Part shown: positions 35,237-43,497 of the stretch, one piece after another
How the letters are laid out: each line of letters starts with the position of its first letter
Numbering within the stretch: the first letter of the stretch is position 1
Assembly: GCF_019977395.1 (NCBI RefSeq)
Contig: NZ_AP024660.1
Location: forward strand, 1,860,001-1,924,000
Direction: 5' to 3'
Origin: Arthrobacter sp. NicSoilC5
GTDB taxonomy: Bacteria > Actinomycetota > Actinomycetes > Actinomycetales > Micrococcaceae
Length of the DNA: 64,000 bases
Notes under the pieces: generated by a model
What the model saw: only the letters and a program-made list of their open reading frames with translations
Database searches by the model: none
Told to the model about the DNA's origin: nothing
Translations under genes and position numbers: made by a program

Positions 35237-36015
35237 CCGGGGCACCTACTGAACCCAGCACGGATCGCCGGCGGATTCTGACCCGGCGGATCAGGCTCTT
35301 GGCAGCAGCCACCATCACCTACAACATCATTGAGGCCATCGTGGCACTGTGGGCCGGCGGCGCGGCTGATTCCTCCGCGCTGATCGGCTTCGGCCTGGAT
35401 TCCGTGATCGAAGTGGCCTCCGCCGTGGCGCTGTCCTGGCAGTTCTCCGCCAAGGACCCCGAGCGGCGCGAGCATCTGACGCTGCGGATCATCGCCGTTT
35501 CCTTCTTCGCCCTGGCCGCCTTCGTGGCGGTGGATGCCATCCGGTCCTTGGTCGGGGCCGGGGAAGCGCAGCATTCGGTGCCGGGCATCATCATTGCGGC
35601 ATTGAGCCTGGCCATCATGCCCATCCTGTCCTGGGCGCAGCGCCGTGCCGGGCGGGAACTTGGCTCCAGGACTGCTGTAGCGGACTCCAAGCAGACGCTG
35701 TTGTGCACGTACCTCTCCGCAGTGCTGCTGGTGGGCCTGGTCCTGAACAGCAGCCTGGGCTGGTGGTGGGCCGACGCCGGAGCAGCACTGGTCATCGCCG
35801 CCATTGCCGTCCGTGAAGGCATCAACGCCTGGCGCGGGGACTCCTGCTGCGCTGTTCCGCCCCGCGTGGACGCGTTGGAAGAAAGTACGGGCTGCTGCCC
35901 GGGCTGCTCCGCGTCCAGTCCCGCGTCCGCTTCTGCCGGCGGACAGCCCCTGGGCCTGCCAACCGTCAGGAACGACGGGTTTTCAGGCAGCGGACAGAGG
36001 ACCAGCGGCACTTAG
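35233..36015 (+). CDS. cation-diffusion-facilitator-like transporter
   Basis: Protein of about 260 residues with five to six membrane helices. The conserved GLDSVIEVASAVALSW segment carries the metal-site Asp, and a second polar helix (VADSKQTLLCTYLSAV) also has Asp. The Cys-rich end (DSCCAVPP, GCCPGCSAS) is unusual and could bind soft metals. An upstream GTG (35224) is possible, but the GTGA overlap with the ArsR stop favours 35233. The last four bases overlap the convergent acyltransferase gene. Metal unknown. Confidence 0.85.
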   Translation: MTGAPTEPSTDRRRILTRRIRLLAAATITYNIIEAIVALWAGGAADSSALIGFGLDSVIEVASAVALSWQFSAKDPERREHLTLRIIAVSFFALAAFVAVDAIRSLVGAGEAQHSVPGIIIAALSLAIMPILSWAQRRAGRELGSRTAVADSKQTLLCTYLSAVLLVGLVLNSSLGWWWADAGAALVIAAIAVREGINAWRGDSCCAVPPRVDALEESTGCCPGCSASSPASASAGGQPLGLPTVRNDGFSGSGQRTSGT

Positions 36016-37217
36016 CCTGCTGACGCCCCTACGGATGCCCGGGAAGGGCCGGCGGAGGAAGGCACGACGGCGGGCTCCAGCTTCCGGTTCGCCCAGAGCC
36101 GGAGCGGCCGCTCAACGAAGCGGAAGGACGCGTACGCCAGCAGCACGGTGAAGGCTGCGGTCAGGGCGATGCGGAGCGGAAGGGCCGGGATGAGGGGCAT
36201 CAGCAGCAGGTAGACCGGCAGGTGCCAGAGGTACATGGCGTAGGAAAGATCGCGGCCCGGGCGGGCCAGCCAGGGATGGCTGAGGATGCGCGACAGGAAA
36301 CCGGCAGGCTGCAGGACCAGCGAGCCGATCAAGACGGCCGAGATCAGCGCGAGCGCCGTGGGGCCCACCGTCCAGAACGTGTTGAACCAGGCGCCGGGGG
36401 TATCGGGCTCCTTCAGCAGGAACAGCGCGGCCGCCAGGGCCAGGCCGGCAAGCGGGGCACCCCAGCGGGCCACCGATGCCATGGCGTTGTGCAGCCGGGA
36501 ACCCTGCCGCACCGCGGTGAACAGCAGCGCCAGCGCGCAGCCGATCAGCAGTTCGTCGGCCCGGGTGTCCGGGCCGTTGTAGATGCGGTCCAGCGGCTTG
36601 CCCGCGTTGACCAGCAGGAACCGGTTCAGCACGAAGCCTGCGGCCAGGGCCACGGTGGCGATGGCTGTGGTGCGGACCTTCCAGAACCGGAGCATCACCA
36701 GCAACAGCAGCGGCCACACCAGGTAGAACTGCTCCTCCACGGCCAGCGTCCACGTGGGGCCCAGGGTTTCGCCGGCAATGGAGTCGCCGAACATGCCAAA
36801 ATGCGCCAGGTTCATCACGTAGCCGGCAGCGGGTAGGACAAACCCCGCCTGCCCGCCCCAGCCTGAGTCGGGAAACACGACGCCTGCCGCCACGATCACA
36901 GCGCAAAGGGCCAACAGCGCCGGCCAGAGGCGGGCCAGGCGCTTGGCGTAGAAGATGCCCAGGTGCAGCCTGCCGGTGGCGATCCGTTCCTTCATGATCA
37001 GCAGCGTGATCACAAAGCCGCTGAGCGTGAAGAACACGTCCACGCCGATGGAGCCACCCGGCATGGACTCGGTTGCCGTATGGAAGAAAAACACGCCGGC
37101 AACGGCGATGATCCGGAGCCCGTCCAGGGCATGCTTGCGCCCGGCGAGGAGCCCTGTTCCGGGCGCCGCCGGACCTGCTGGTGCTGACAAATTTGCGCTG
37201 CTTGACCTCAAAACCAC
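36012..37217 (-). CDS. acyltransferase 3 family membrane protein
   Basis: Protein of 401 residues with about ten membrane helices. The motif HALDGLRIIAVAGVFFFHTATESMPGGSIGVDVFFTLSGFVIT has the R-x10-H of the OafA/AT3 family. Such proteins O-acylate surface glycans or lipids. A TATATG element 8 bases before the GTG start suggests a leaderless message. Candidate substrate: surface polysaccharide or peptidoglycan, not determined. Confidence 0.87.
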   Translation of the reverse strand: MVLRSSSANLSAPAGPAAPGTGLLAGRKHALDGLRIIAVAGVFFFHTATESMPGGSIGVDVFFTLSGFVITLLIMKERIATGRLHLGIFYAKRLARLWPALLALCAVIVAAGVVFPDSGWGGQAGFVLPAAGYVMNLAHFGMFGDSIAGETLGPTWTLAVEEQFYLVWPLLLLVMLRFWKVRTTAIATVALAAGFVLNRFLLVNAGKPLDRIYNGPDTRADELLIGCALALLFTAVRQGSRLHNAMASVARWGAPLAGLALAAALFLLKEPDTPGAWFNTFWTVGPTALALISAVLIGSLVLQPAGFLSRILSHPWLARPGRDLSYAMYLWHLPVYLLLMPLIPALPLRIALTAAFTVLLAYASFRFVERPLRLWANRKLEPAVVPSSAGPSRASVGASAG

Positions 37218-37300
37218 TAAGCAAGCATATATAACGTTTCCATAACTGCGCTGTACGGCAGCTGGGCGGCGGCTGGCAAGAGAGGGTCCGGAGCGCCCTT

Positions 37301-37771
37301 GTGGAGGCTGGCCGCCGCTTCTACATTGAAGGCATGGTGGACCAGGACATGGCAGAAGACCTCGAAGAGCTTGTGGACCTCATCGCCGGAATGGAGGACA
37401 TCAAATCCGTCCTCGACGACCTCACCGGATATGCGGCGGCCACCATGACCAGCACCACGGGAGAGCCCATCGAGTGCGCCGTTACCCTGCACCGCCGCAA
37501 ACGCACCGCCACCATCGGCGGCAGCAGCAGCAGGGCCGTGGTGCTGGACCGGATTGAACAATCGCTGGGAGACGGGCCCTGCATCGAGGCCCTCGAAACC
37601 GGGGTTCCTGTCCTGCTGGATGACGTGTCCTCGGACCCGCGGTGGCCTGAGTACCGCACGGCGCTTTCCGCCGCGGGCGTCGCCAGCTCGCTGGGCGTAC
37701 CCATGAAACTGGATAACGACGCCGGCGCGGTCCTCGATTTCTTTGCTCCCGTCAGCGGACTCTTCAGTTAG
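37301..37771 (+). CDS. GAF-domain part of an interrupted GAF-ANTAR regulator
   Basis: Open frame of 156 residues starting with GTG at 37301 (GGAG seven bases upstream; an ATG at 37334 is in frame). Residues about 20-145 form a GAF domain (ADLE-like EDLEELVDLIAGMEDIKSVLDDLT…, DGPCIEAL, DPRWPEYRTAL) very close in layout to the protein at 29303-30055. It ends abruptly at an in-frame TAG (37769-37771), after which the same frame continues into the ANTAR domain without change. It reads as one gene broken by a single stop codon. Confidence 0.8.
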   Translation: MEAGRRFYIEGMVDQDMAEDLEELVDLIAGMEDIKSVLDDLTGYAAATMTSTTGEPIECAVTLHRRKRTATIGGSSSRAVVLDRIEQSLGDGPCIEALETGVPVLLDDVSSDPRWPEYRTALSAAGVASSLGVPMKLDNDAGAVLDFFAPVSGLFS

Positions 37772-37804
37772 CGGGCGGTCGCCGACGCGGCGAGGTTCGG
37801 CCAC

Positions 37805-38071
37805 ATGGCAGGCAAGGCGCTCCGGCTGGCCGTGCGGATTGCATCAGCGGAGCAGCGCGCCGACAACCTGAAAGCCGCGATGGACACCAGGACCGTCATC
37901 GACCTGGCCTGCGGGATCATCATGGCGCAAAACAAGTGCACCAAGGACGAAGCGTTCGACGTCCTCCGCAGCGCCTCCAACAGCAGGAACCAAAAGCTCA
38001 ACGAGCTCGCCGAGGGACTGGTGAACCGCTTCTCAGGCCGCAAGGATGCGAAGGCCCACTTCGACGACTGA
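37805..38071 (+). CDS. ANTAR-domain part of the interrupted GAF-ANTAR regulator
   Basis: Open frame of 88 residues from an ATG in the same frame as the GAF part; the codons between the TAG and this ATG also look coding (RAVADAARFGH). The domain (AMDTRTVIDLACGIIMAQNKCTKDEAFDVLRSASNSRNQKLNELAEGLV) is a complete ANTAR RNA-binding domain. A weak AGG lies nine bases upstream, so it could be translated alone as a sensor-less antiterminator, or as a fusion if the amber codon is suppressed or is a base-call error. Confidence 0.75.
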   Translation: MAGKALRLAVRIASAEQRADNLKAAMDTRTVIDLACGIIMAQNKCTKDEAFDVLRSASNSRNQKLNELAEGLVNRFSGRKDAKAHFDD

Positions 38072-38083
38072 AGAGTCCGTGGC

Positions 38084-38113
38084 CCGGGGGCCAGCGACGC
38101 TGCTGGTCCCCGG
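38084..38113 (+). terminator. terminator after the GAF-ANTAR gene
   Basis: A 12-bp stem CCGGGGGCCAGC / GCTGGTCCCCGG (one G-T pair) with a 6-base loop begins 13 bases past the ANTAR stop. Confidence 0.65.
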
Positions 38114-38124
38114 AGTGTAAGACG

Positions 38125-38168
38125 GGATGTGGCCCACCCCCGAAAATTGGATACCCTGGGCCACATCC
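38125..38168. repeat. 12-bp perfect inverted repeat, IS-end-like
   Basis: GGATGTGGCCCA and TGGGCCACATCC flank a 20-base spacer reading cccccgaaaattggataccc. The TGTGGCCCACCCCCGAAAATTGG part resembles terminal repeats of IS3-type elements, but no transposase is near. It may be a solo end or a MITE-like remnant. Confidence 0.45.
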
Positions 38169-38388
38169 GCGTCGGCTTCACGGACTGTCGCATGCCTGGG
38201 AATGGTTGGCCAGCGGCCCGGAACGAGTCGGGGTGGCTGTGGAGAAGGGTTCCTTAGGCAGCAACAGATGGGCCGCCTGCCTGACCCGGGGATCAGCCTA
38301 ACAAACCCGTGCCGCCTGGCAATAGGGGGCGGTCCCGCAGTTTTTGCTCAACTTCCTGCGATTAATGCATCTGTGGCGCCCGGAGGGC

Positions 38389-39852
38389 TCATGAACCCTT
38401 CACCGGCCCAAATTTGCCGAACCACGTGCCGAGGGCCTCGGCGAGCCCGTCCGCTGAGCCTTCGCCCACCCAGGCTACGTAACCGTCGGGCCGGACCAGG
38501 ACTGCCGTTGGCGCGGCAACCGCGCCCAGCACGGGAAGCTGCCACGCGCCGTCGTACGTTGCCCGGACGTGCTGCACGTACCCGGCCCACGCGCCAGGTT
38601 CCAGCCCCGGGCCACCGAATTCCAGCAGCACCGGACGGCCCCGGTGCAGTAACCCGTACACCCTGGCCGGCCCGGCGCCAGTGGTGATGTCCAGGTCCGG
38701 CATCCGGCGGCCCAGCAGCGGGTGGCCCGGACCCACGTCGTAGGCGACGTCGAGCCCGGTGATGAGTGCCGCGATCGGAGCTCCCGCACCGTCAACGCGG
38801 AGCACCTCGCCGAGCAGGTCGCGCAGGGCTTCCTGCCGCGGATCGGACTTCTGAAAGAGGGACTGGGCCATGGTGTACTTGAGCGCCCGCTCCCCCGCCG
38901 GGTGGCGCTCCGCGTGGTAGGTGTCCAGCAGCCCGGCGCCGGAGATGCCCTGCAGCACCTGCCCCAGCTTCCAGCCCAGGTTGACGGCGTCCTGCAGCCC
39001 CAGGCCGATGCCCAGCCCGCCCGTGGGTGAATGGACATGGGCGGCATCACCGGCCAGCAGCACCCGGCCCTTCCGGTAGGACTCCGATTGCCGGGTGGCG
39101 TCCGTGAAGCGCGACAGCCACGTGGGGCTGTGGACCCCGAAGTCGGTGCCGAAGACGTCCGTCAGTGCCTGGCGCAGCTCCGCCAGGGTCGGCTCGGTGG
39201 CCGGGCCGAGGGAGCCTTCGGTCACCACCACCCGGACCACACCGCCGCCCATCGGGTACAGCCCATGAATACCGCGCCCGTCCACCTTCCCCTGCTGAAC
39301 GGGCTCCCCCGCCACCTCCACCTCCGCGATCAGGCTGCTCCGCGTCGCATCCGGACCCACCATCGGAATGCCCGCTGCCCGCCGCACCATGCTGCGCCCA
39401 CCGTCGGCACCCACGACGTAGCGGGCCCGCACAGGTCCGCCGGCGGCAAGTTGGACCTCCACGCCGTCGTCGTCCGCCGAAACTCCGGTGACCTCCACGC
39501 CGCGCCGGATCTCCACGCCCAGCTCCTCCACCCACTCCAGCAGCAGCCGCTCGATGTGGTTCTGGAACAACGCCAGCGTGTACGGGTGACGTGTGGGCAG
39601 CCCGCCCAGGTCCAGCTGCGTATTGCCGAAGGAGGCCGTCTGGACGGTCTTGCCCGCGGCGAGGAAGCGCTCCGCGATGCCGCGCTGGTCCAGCAGCTCA
39701 ATAGTGCGCGAATGGATTCCGCCGCCGCGCGAGCCGGCCAGCTCCGGGGAGGGGCGCCGCTCCAGGACAACCGCGTCCACTCCCGCCAGCCGGAGCTCGC
39801 CCGCCAGCATCAACCCCGTGGGTCCGCAGCCCACAATCACCGCGTCATGCAT
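38389..39852 (-). CDS. FAD-dependent aromatic monooxygenase (rifampin-monooxygenase-like)
   Basis: Protein of 487 residues of the p-hydroxybenzoate-hydroxylase class: FAD motif VIVGCGPTGLMLAGELRLAGVDAVVLERR at the N-terminus, the DG motif region YVVGADGGRSMVRRA near 155, and GDAAHVHSPTGGLGIGLGLQDAVNLGWKL near 270. The C-terminal ~100 residues form the thioredoxin-like domain of the Rox/PgaE group. Likely hydroxylates an aromatic compound using NADPH and O2; rifampin inactivation is possible but not shown. Start chosen at the ATG at 39852, just before the Rossmann motif, with a GGGGACGG upstream. Confidence 0.85.
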   Translation of the reverse strand: MHDAVIVGCGPTGLMLAGELRLAGVDAVVLERRPSPELAGSRGGGIHSRTIELLDQRGIAERFLAAGKTVQTASFGNTQLDLGGLPTRHPYTLALFQNHIERLLLEWVEELGVEIRRGVEVTGVSADDDGVEVQLAAGGPVRARYVVGADGGRSMVRRAAGIPMVGPDATRSSLIAEVEVAGEPVQQGKVDGRGIHGLYPMGGGVVRVVVTEGSLGPATEPTLAELRQALTDVFGTDFGVHSPTWLSRFTDATRQSESYRKGRVLLAGDAAHVHSPTGGLGIGLGLQDAVNLGWKLGQVLQGISGAGLLDTYHAERHPAGERALKYTMAQSLFQKSDPRQEALRDLLGEVLRVDGAGAPIAALITGLDVAYDVGPGHPLLGRRMPDLDITTGAGPARVYGLLHRGRPVLLEFGGPGLEPGAWAGYVQHVRATYDGAWQLPVLGAVAAPTAVLVRPDGYVAWVGEGSADGLAEALGTWFGKFGPVKGS

Positions 39853-39958
39853 ACCGTCCCCGTTCTGTTCGACGGCCAGTATGCGGCCGGACGGGGGCCT
39901 TGCGGCAAGGCCCCCACTGCGAGGTACCTTGGAAATGCGGGGAGAATTTGCGTGCTGT

Positions 39959-39985
39959 TGTCGATTTGTGCGTCCCGTGCACGTC
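39959..39985 (+). promoter_or_regulatory. ECF42-type promoter
   Basis: TGTCGA (39959-39964), a 17-base spacer and CGTC (39982-39985) match the bipartite promoter I recall for ECF42 sigma factors (TGTCGA / CG-A/T-C). It lies 54 bases before the DGPF gene that heads the operon encoding an ECF42-like sigma factor, so autoregulation is expected. Confidence 0.65.
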
Positions 39986-40039
39986 GTATGGGTAGGAGCC
40001 CGGTGAAGGGGCTCTGCACAAACGGCAAAGGAGCATGAC

Positions 40040-40375
40040 ATGTCCAAGTATTTGATCCTGATCTACCAGGACGAGGCCGTGGCCCGGCAGGCCGAAGGGG
40101 AATCCATCAGCGCCAGCTATCAGGAGTTCCAGCAACGGCGCGGCGCGTCCCTGCTCGGCGGCGCAGCCCTGCATCCCTCCTCCACGGCGACGTCAGTCCG
40201 CCGCGACGGGGCCGGCGGGTTCCTGGTCACGGACGGCCCGTTCGCCGAGTCGAAGGAAACCCTGGGCGGCTATTACCTCATCGAGGCAGCTGACCTCGAT
40301 GAGGCGCTTGAGATCGCCAAGGAAGTTCCGGCCGGCGTCGGAGTTGAGGTGTGGCCCGTACGGGTGGCGAACTGA
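40040..40375 (+). CDS. DGPF (YCII-related) domain protein
   Basis: Protein of 111 residues with the YCII/DGPF fold: N-terminal KYLILIYQDEA strand, and the signature TDGPFAESKETLGGYYLIEAADLDEALEIA. The ribosome site AAAGGAG precedes the ATG. DGPF proteins are encoded beside ECF42 sigma factors and are among their targets; the biochemical role is unclear. Its stop overlaps the sigma-factor start (TGATG). Confidence 0.9.
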   Translation: MSKYLILIYQDEAVARQAEGESISASYQEFQQRRGASLLGGAALHPSSTATSVRRDGAGGFLVTDGPFAESKETLGGYYLIEAADLDEALEIAKEVPAGVGVEVWPVRVAN

Positions 40376-41628
40376 TGCCGGAGGCCGCCAGCCCGGAGGT
40401 TGCCGCGGCGGTCGCTGACGCGCACCGCCGTGAATGGGCCTTCGTCCTGGCGGCCACGGTCCGTGTTGCCGGCAGCATCGATGACGCCGAGGAAGCCGTC
40501 CAGGAGGCGTACGCCAGCGCCTTGGCCACCTGGGGAACGAGCGGCATTCCCCGGAACCCGGGGGCGTGGCTCACGGTGGCGGCACGACGGCGGGCCCTGG
40601 ACATGCACCGGCGTGCGGCAACGGCTCAACGGGCGCTGCCCAAGCTGCTTGGGCGGGAGGATGACGACGGCGGGCTGCCGGACATGGCGCCCGAAGCGGT
40701 CCCCGACGACCGGCTCCGGCTCATCTTCACCTGCTGCCATCCTGCCCTGGCACTCGACGCCCGGGTGGCACTGACGCTGCGGCTGCTGTGCGGGCTGTCC
40801 ACGGCCGAGGTGGCACGGGCGTTCCTCGTCCCCGACGCGACGATGGCGGCCCGCATCACCCGTGCAAAGAAGAAGATCGCGGCGGCCAATATCCCGTACC
40901 GGGTGCCGCCGGCAGCCGAGCTGCCCGGGCGGTTGGATGGCGTGCTGTCGGTGGTGTACCTGGTGTACACCACCGGGCACACCGCCCCGTCGGGCGCTGA
41001 CCTGATGCGCCGGGACCTCGCCGACCGCGGGCTGGAACTGGCCAGGATGCTGCGCGTCCTGCTTCCCGGGGACCGCGACGTGGCCGGACTCCTGGCCCTG
41101 GTCCTGCTCACCGGGGCCCGCAGGGACGCCCGGGTCGATGACCAGCATGAGGTGGTTCTCCTGGAGAACCAGGACCGCTCTAAGTGGGACCGGCAGGCCA
41201 CCGCGGAAGGCGTGGCGCTCCTGCGGGAATCACTTGCCGGACGGCCTCCGGGGCGTTTCGCCCTCATGGCGGCGATCGCGGCCGTGCATGACGAGAGCCC
41301 GTCCTGGCTGGACACCGACTGGCAGGAAATCCTGGGTCTCTACGACCTGCTCATGGACAGGTGGCCATCCCCGGTGGTCCGGCTCAACCGCGCCATCGCC
41401 CTGGGTTTCGCGGCGGGTTACGCGGAAGGCCTGGCGGAACTTGATGTCCTGGGAGGCGACCCGCAGCTGGCCCGCTACCCGTATCTGGCTGCCGCACGCG
41501 GGGATTTCCTGGTCCGGCTTGGCCGCCCGGAAGAGGCACGGGTGGCGTTCGAGGAGGCGCTGATCCTCACGGACAACGACGCTGAGCGCCGGTTCCTCCA
41601 TGGCCGGTTGAGCGCGTTGGGCGAGTGA
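40375..41628 (+). CDS. ECF42-group sigma factor with C-terminal TPR-like extension
   Basis: Protein of 417 residues. Residues about 10-80 are sigma region 2 (EWAFVLAATVRVAGSIDDAEEAVQEAYASAL) and about 110-175 region 4 (LRLLCGLSTAEVARAFLVPDATMAARITRAKKKI). A ~230-residue extension with helical repeats (ALGFAAGYAEGLAELDVLGGD, AAARGDFLVRLGRPEEARVAFEEAL) follows, diagnostic of ECF42, which works without an anti-sigma factor. Overlap with the DGPF gene and the upstream TGTCGA promoter show an autoregulated module. Confidence 0.9.
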   Translation: MPEAASPEVAAAVADAHRREWAFVLAATVRVAGSIDDAEEAVQEAYASALATWGTSGIPRNPGAWLTVAARRRALDMHRRAATAQRALPKLLGREDDDGGLPDMAPEAVPDDRLRLIFTCCHPALALDARVALTLRLLCGLSTAEVARAFLVPDATMAARITRAKKKIAAANIPYRVPPAAELPGRLDGVLSVVYLVYTTGHTAPSGADLMRRDLADRGLELARMLRVLLPGDRDVAGLLALVLLTGARRDARVDDQHEVVLLENQDRSKWDRQATAEGVALLRESLAGRPPGRFALMAAIAAVHDESPSWLDTDWQEILGLYDLLMDRWPSPVVRLNRAIALGFAAGYAEGLAELDVLGGDPQLARYPYLAAARGDFLVRLGRPEEARVAFEEALILTDNDAERRFLHGRLSALGE

Positions 41629-41850
41629 CGGCCGCGCATCTGAAGGTCCGCTCCCGCGTCCGCTTTTGCCAGTAGTCCAAGTAGTTCTTTGGCGCCTCGC
41701 GGCCGAAAAGACAGGTACCACCTCTTGTATCGAGGCCTGCAGACCGCAACCTAGGCTGACTTCACCGCCAAGGTAGCAACACTGGAACTACAAGTCGCCA
41801 TCGCAGCACACCTGCCTGGAAGCGAAGACTGCGACTCATCGGGAGCAACC

Positions 41851-43497
41851 ATGTTTTTTGACGTGCAACGGCTGCGGCCCGGCGGCCCACCAGCCCTCGG
41901 AAATGCGGCAGACAGCCCCACCATCGTCCCCAGCCGGACCGGCTTGGCATGGCTCATGCCGCCCCGGGACGGGGAGAAATACTCCTATCTGCGCACGCCG
42001 CAGCACCGCTGGGTGTTCTGGCTGTCTGCGCTGGCCATGGCCGGTTTTGCGGTCAGCTTCGTCGGCCTGGCCACCCAGTCCTACTGGACCCTGGTGTTCC
42101 TTCTGCCACTCGTCCTGCTGGTCACCGAACAGTGCCTCAGCCTCCGGACCTCCACCTACCGCCGGCGCATTTCAATGGCTGACCACGCGGCCACCGTCGA
42201 ATTGTGGGAACCCACCCAGGTGCCCAGTGTCGACGTCTTCATTCCCACCTGCGGGGAAGATCTGGAGGTGCTGGCCAACACCGCGCACCACGTCCGGAAC
42301 CTGCAGTGGCCGGGTGTGCTCCGGGTCCATGTACTGGACGACGCCGGGCGCGAGGAAGTGCGTGAACTCGCCGTTGGGAGCGGTTTTGGCTACGTGGCCC
42401 GGCCGGGCAACGCCTTCAAGAAGGCCGGGAACCTTCAGCACGCCTTCGAGCGCACGTCCGGCGATCACGTGGTGATCTTCGATGCGGACTTCGTGCCCCG
42501 GCCGGACTTCCTGCTGGAGCTCGTGCCGTACCTGGACGATCCGACGGTGGGGATCGTGCAGAGCCCGCAACACTTCTACACCCACAAGTCGATGTCCTGG
42601 CTGGAGCGGTGTGCCGGAGCCACCCAGGAGATGTTCTACCGCTTCATCCAGCCCTCGCGGGATGCGGTGGGCGGGGCGATCTGCGTGGGCACATCAGCCG
42701 TTTACCGCCGCCAGGCGCTGGAGGCCATCGGAGGTTTCCCGCAGATCGGCCACAGCGAGGACGTCTACACCGGCCTCCACATGAAGGAGCAGGGGTACCA
42801 GCTCAAGTATGTGCCGGTGCTGCTCTCCCGGGGCCAGTGCCCTACAGATATCGATTCGTTTATTTCCCAGCAGTACCGCTGGTGTGAGGGATCGATGTCG
42901 CTCGTGGCGGCGGATTCATTCCACGACACCCCGTCGCTGACGCTGCCCCAGCGGATGAGCTTTTGGTCAGGTTTCCTGTATTACATGAGTACGGCGATGC
43001 TTGCGCTTCTCGCACCCATTCCGTTGATCGTCATGGCGTTCTTTTTCCCGGCGAACATCACGCCGCTCAACTCCCTGCCCCTGCTGGGCGCGATTGTGCA
43101 GTGGCTGATCGTGCTGCCGGTGGTTTCCCTGGGCCGCTGGCGGCTGGACGTGCTGCGCGTCCAAACCATTTATGGTTTCGCCCACCTCTTCTGCATCGCC
43201 GATATGTTCCGGGGCCTGGTGTCGGAATGGGTGCCCACCGGCAGCGCATCGGCGCAGATCCCCGTCGCCCGGCGGGTAAGGTCCTTCATGGGTCCATACA
43301 TCCTGGCCACCCAGGCTCTGACTCTGGTGGGTTTGTGCCTGGGGGTCAACCAATACGGGATCGAGCAGTTCTGGGCCGCCATTGTCCTCTTCGCGCTCTC
43401 GTCCTACGTGTTCGTTCCGGTGGGGATCCTGGCGATGGGCCGGGGACGCTCCGCCGCAGCCGAACCAGCCGTTGTGGCAATGGCGGAGAGCGCATGA
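41851..43497 (+). CDS. cellulose-synthase-like processive GT2
   Basis: Protein of 548 residues. Two N-terminal membrane helices (about 53-92) precede a GT-A domain with VLDDAG (163-164), DAD at 211-213, acceptor-base region HSEDV (303-304) and QQYRW at 340-344. Five or so C-terminal helices follow. The layout is BcsA-like, but no PilZ c-di-GMP-binding domain follows and no BcsB is adjacent. GGGAGCAACC before the ATG is a good ribosome site. Polymer unknown. Coupled by ATGA to the GT39 gene. Confidence 0.88.
   Translation: MFFDVQRLRPGGPPALGNAADSPTIVPSRTGLAWLMPPRDGEKYSYLRTPQHRWVFWLSALAMAGFAVSFVGLATQSYWTLVFLLPLVLLVTEQCLSLRTSTYRRRISMADHAATVELWEPTQVPSVDVFIPTCGEDLEVLANTAHHVRNLQWPGVLRVHVLDDAGREEVRELAVGSGFGYVARPGNAFKKAGNLQHAFERTSGDHVVIFDADFVPRPDFLLELVPYLDDPTVGIVQSPQHFYTHKSMSWLERCAGATQEMFYRFIQPSRDAVGGAICVGTSAVYRRQALEAIGGFPQIGHSEDVYTGLHMKEQGYQLKYVPVLLSRGQCPTDIDSFISQQYRWCEGSMSLVAADSFHDTPSLTLPQRMSFWSGFLYYMSTAMLALLAPIPLIVMAFFFPANITPLNSLPLLGAIVQWLIVLPVVSLGRWRLDVLRVQTIYGFAHLFCIADMFRGLVSEWVPTGSASAQIPVARRVRSFMGPYILATQALTLVGLCLGVNQYGIEQFWAAIVLFALSSYVFVPVGILAMGRGRSAAAEPAVVAMAESA

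Larger units (their letters stand above)
38072..38388. other. 317-bp intergenic region with terminator and inverted repeat
   Basis: Holds the terminator at 38084-38113 and the 12-bp inverted repeat at 38125-38168. The rest (to 38388) has no convincing frame; the CCGCC…GGCGG hairpin near 38315 and a T-run (CAGTTTTTGC) may terminate the leftward monooxygenase transcript. Confidence 0.5.

Noticed and set aside
37805..38071. Separate intact ANTAR gene unrelated to the GAF gene
   Set aside because: The frame and sequence continue from the GAF part across the TAG, so one interrupted gene is a better reading; still listed separately because it could be translated alone.
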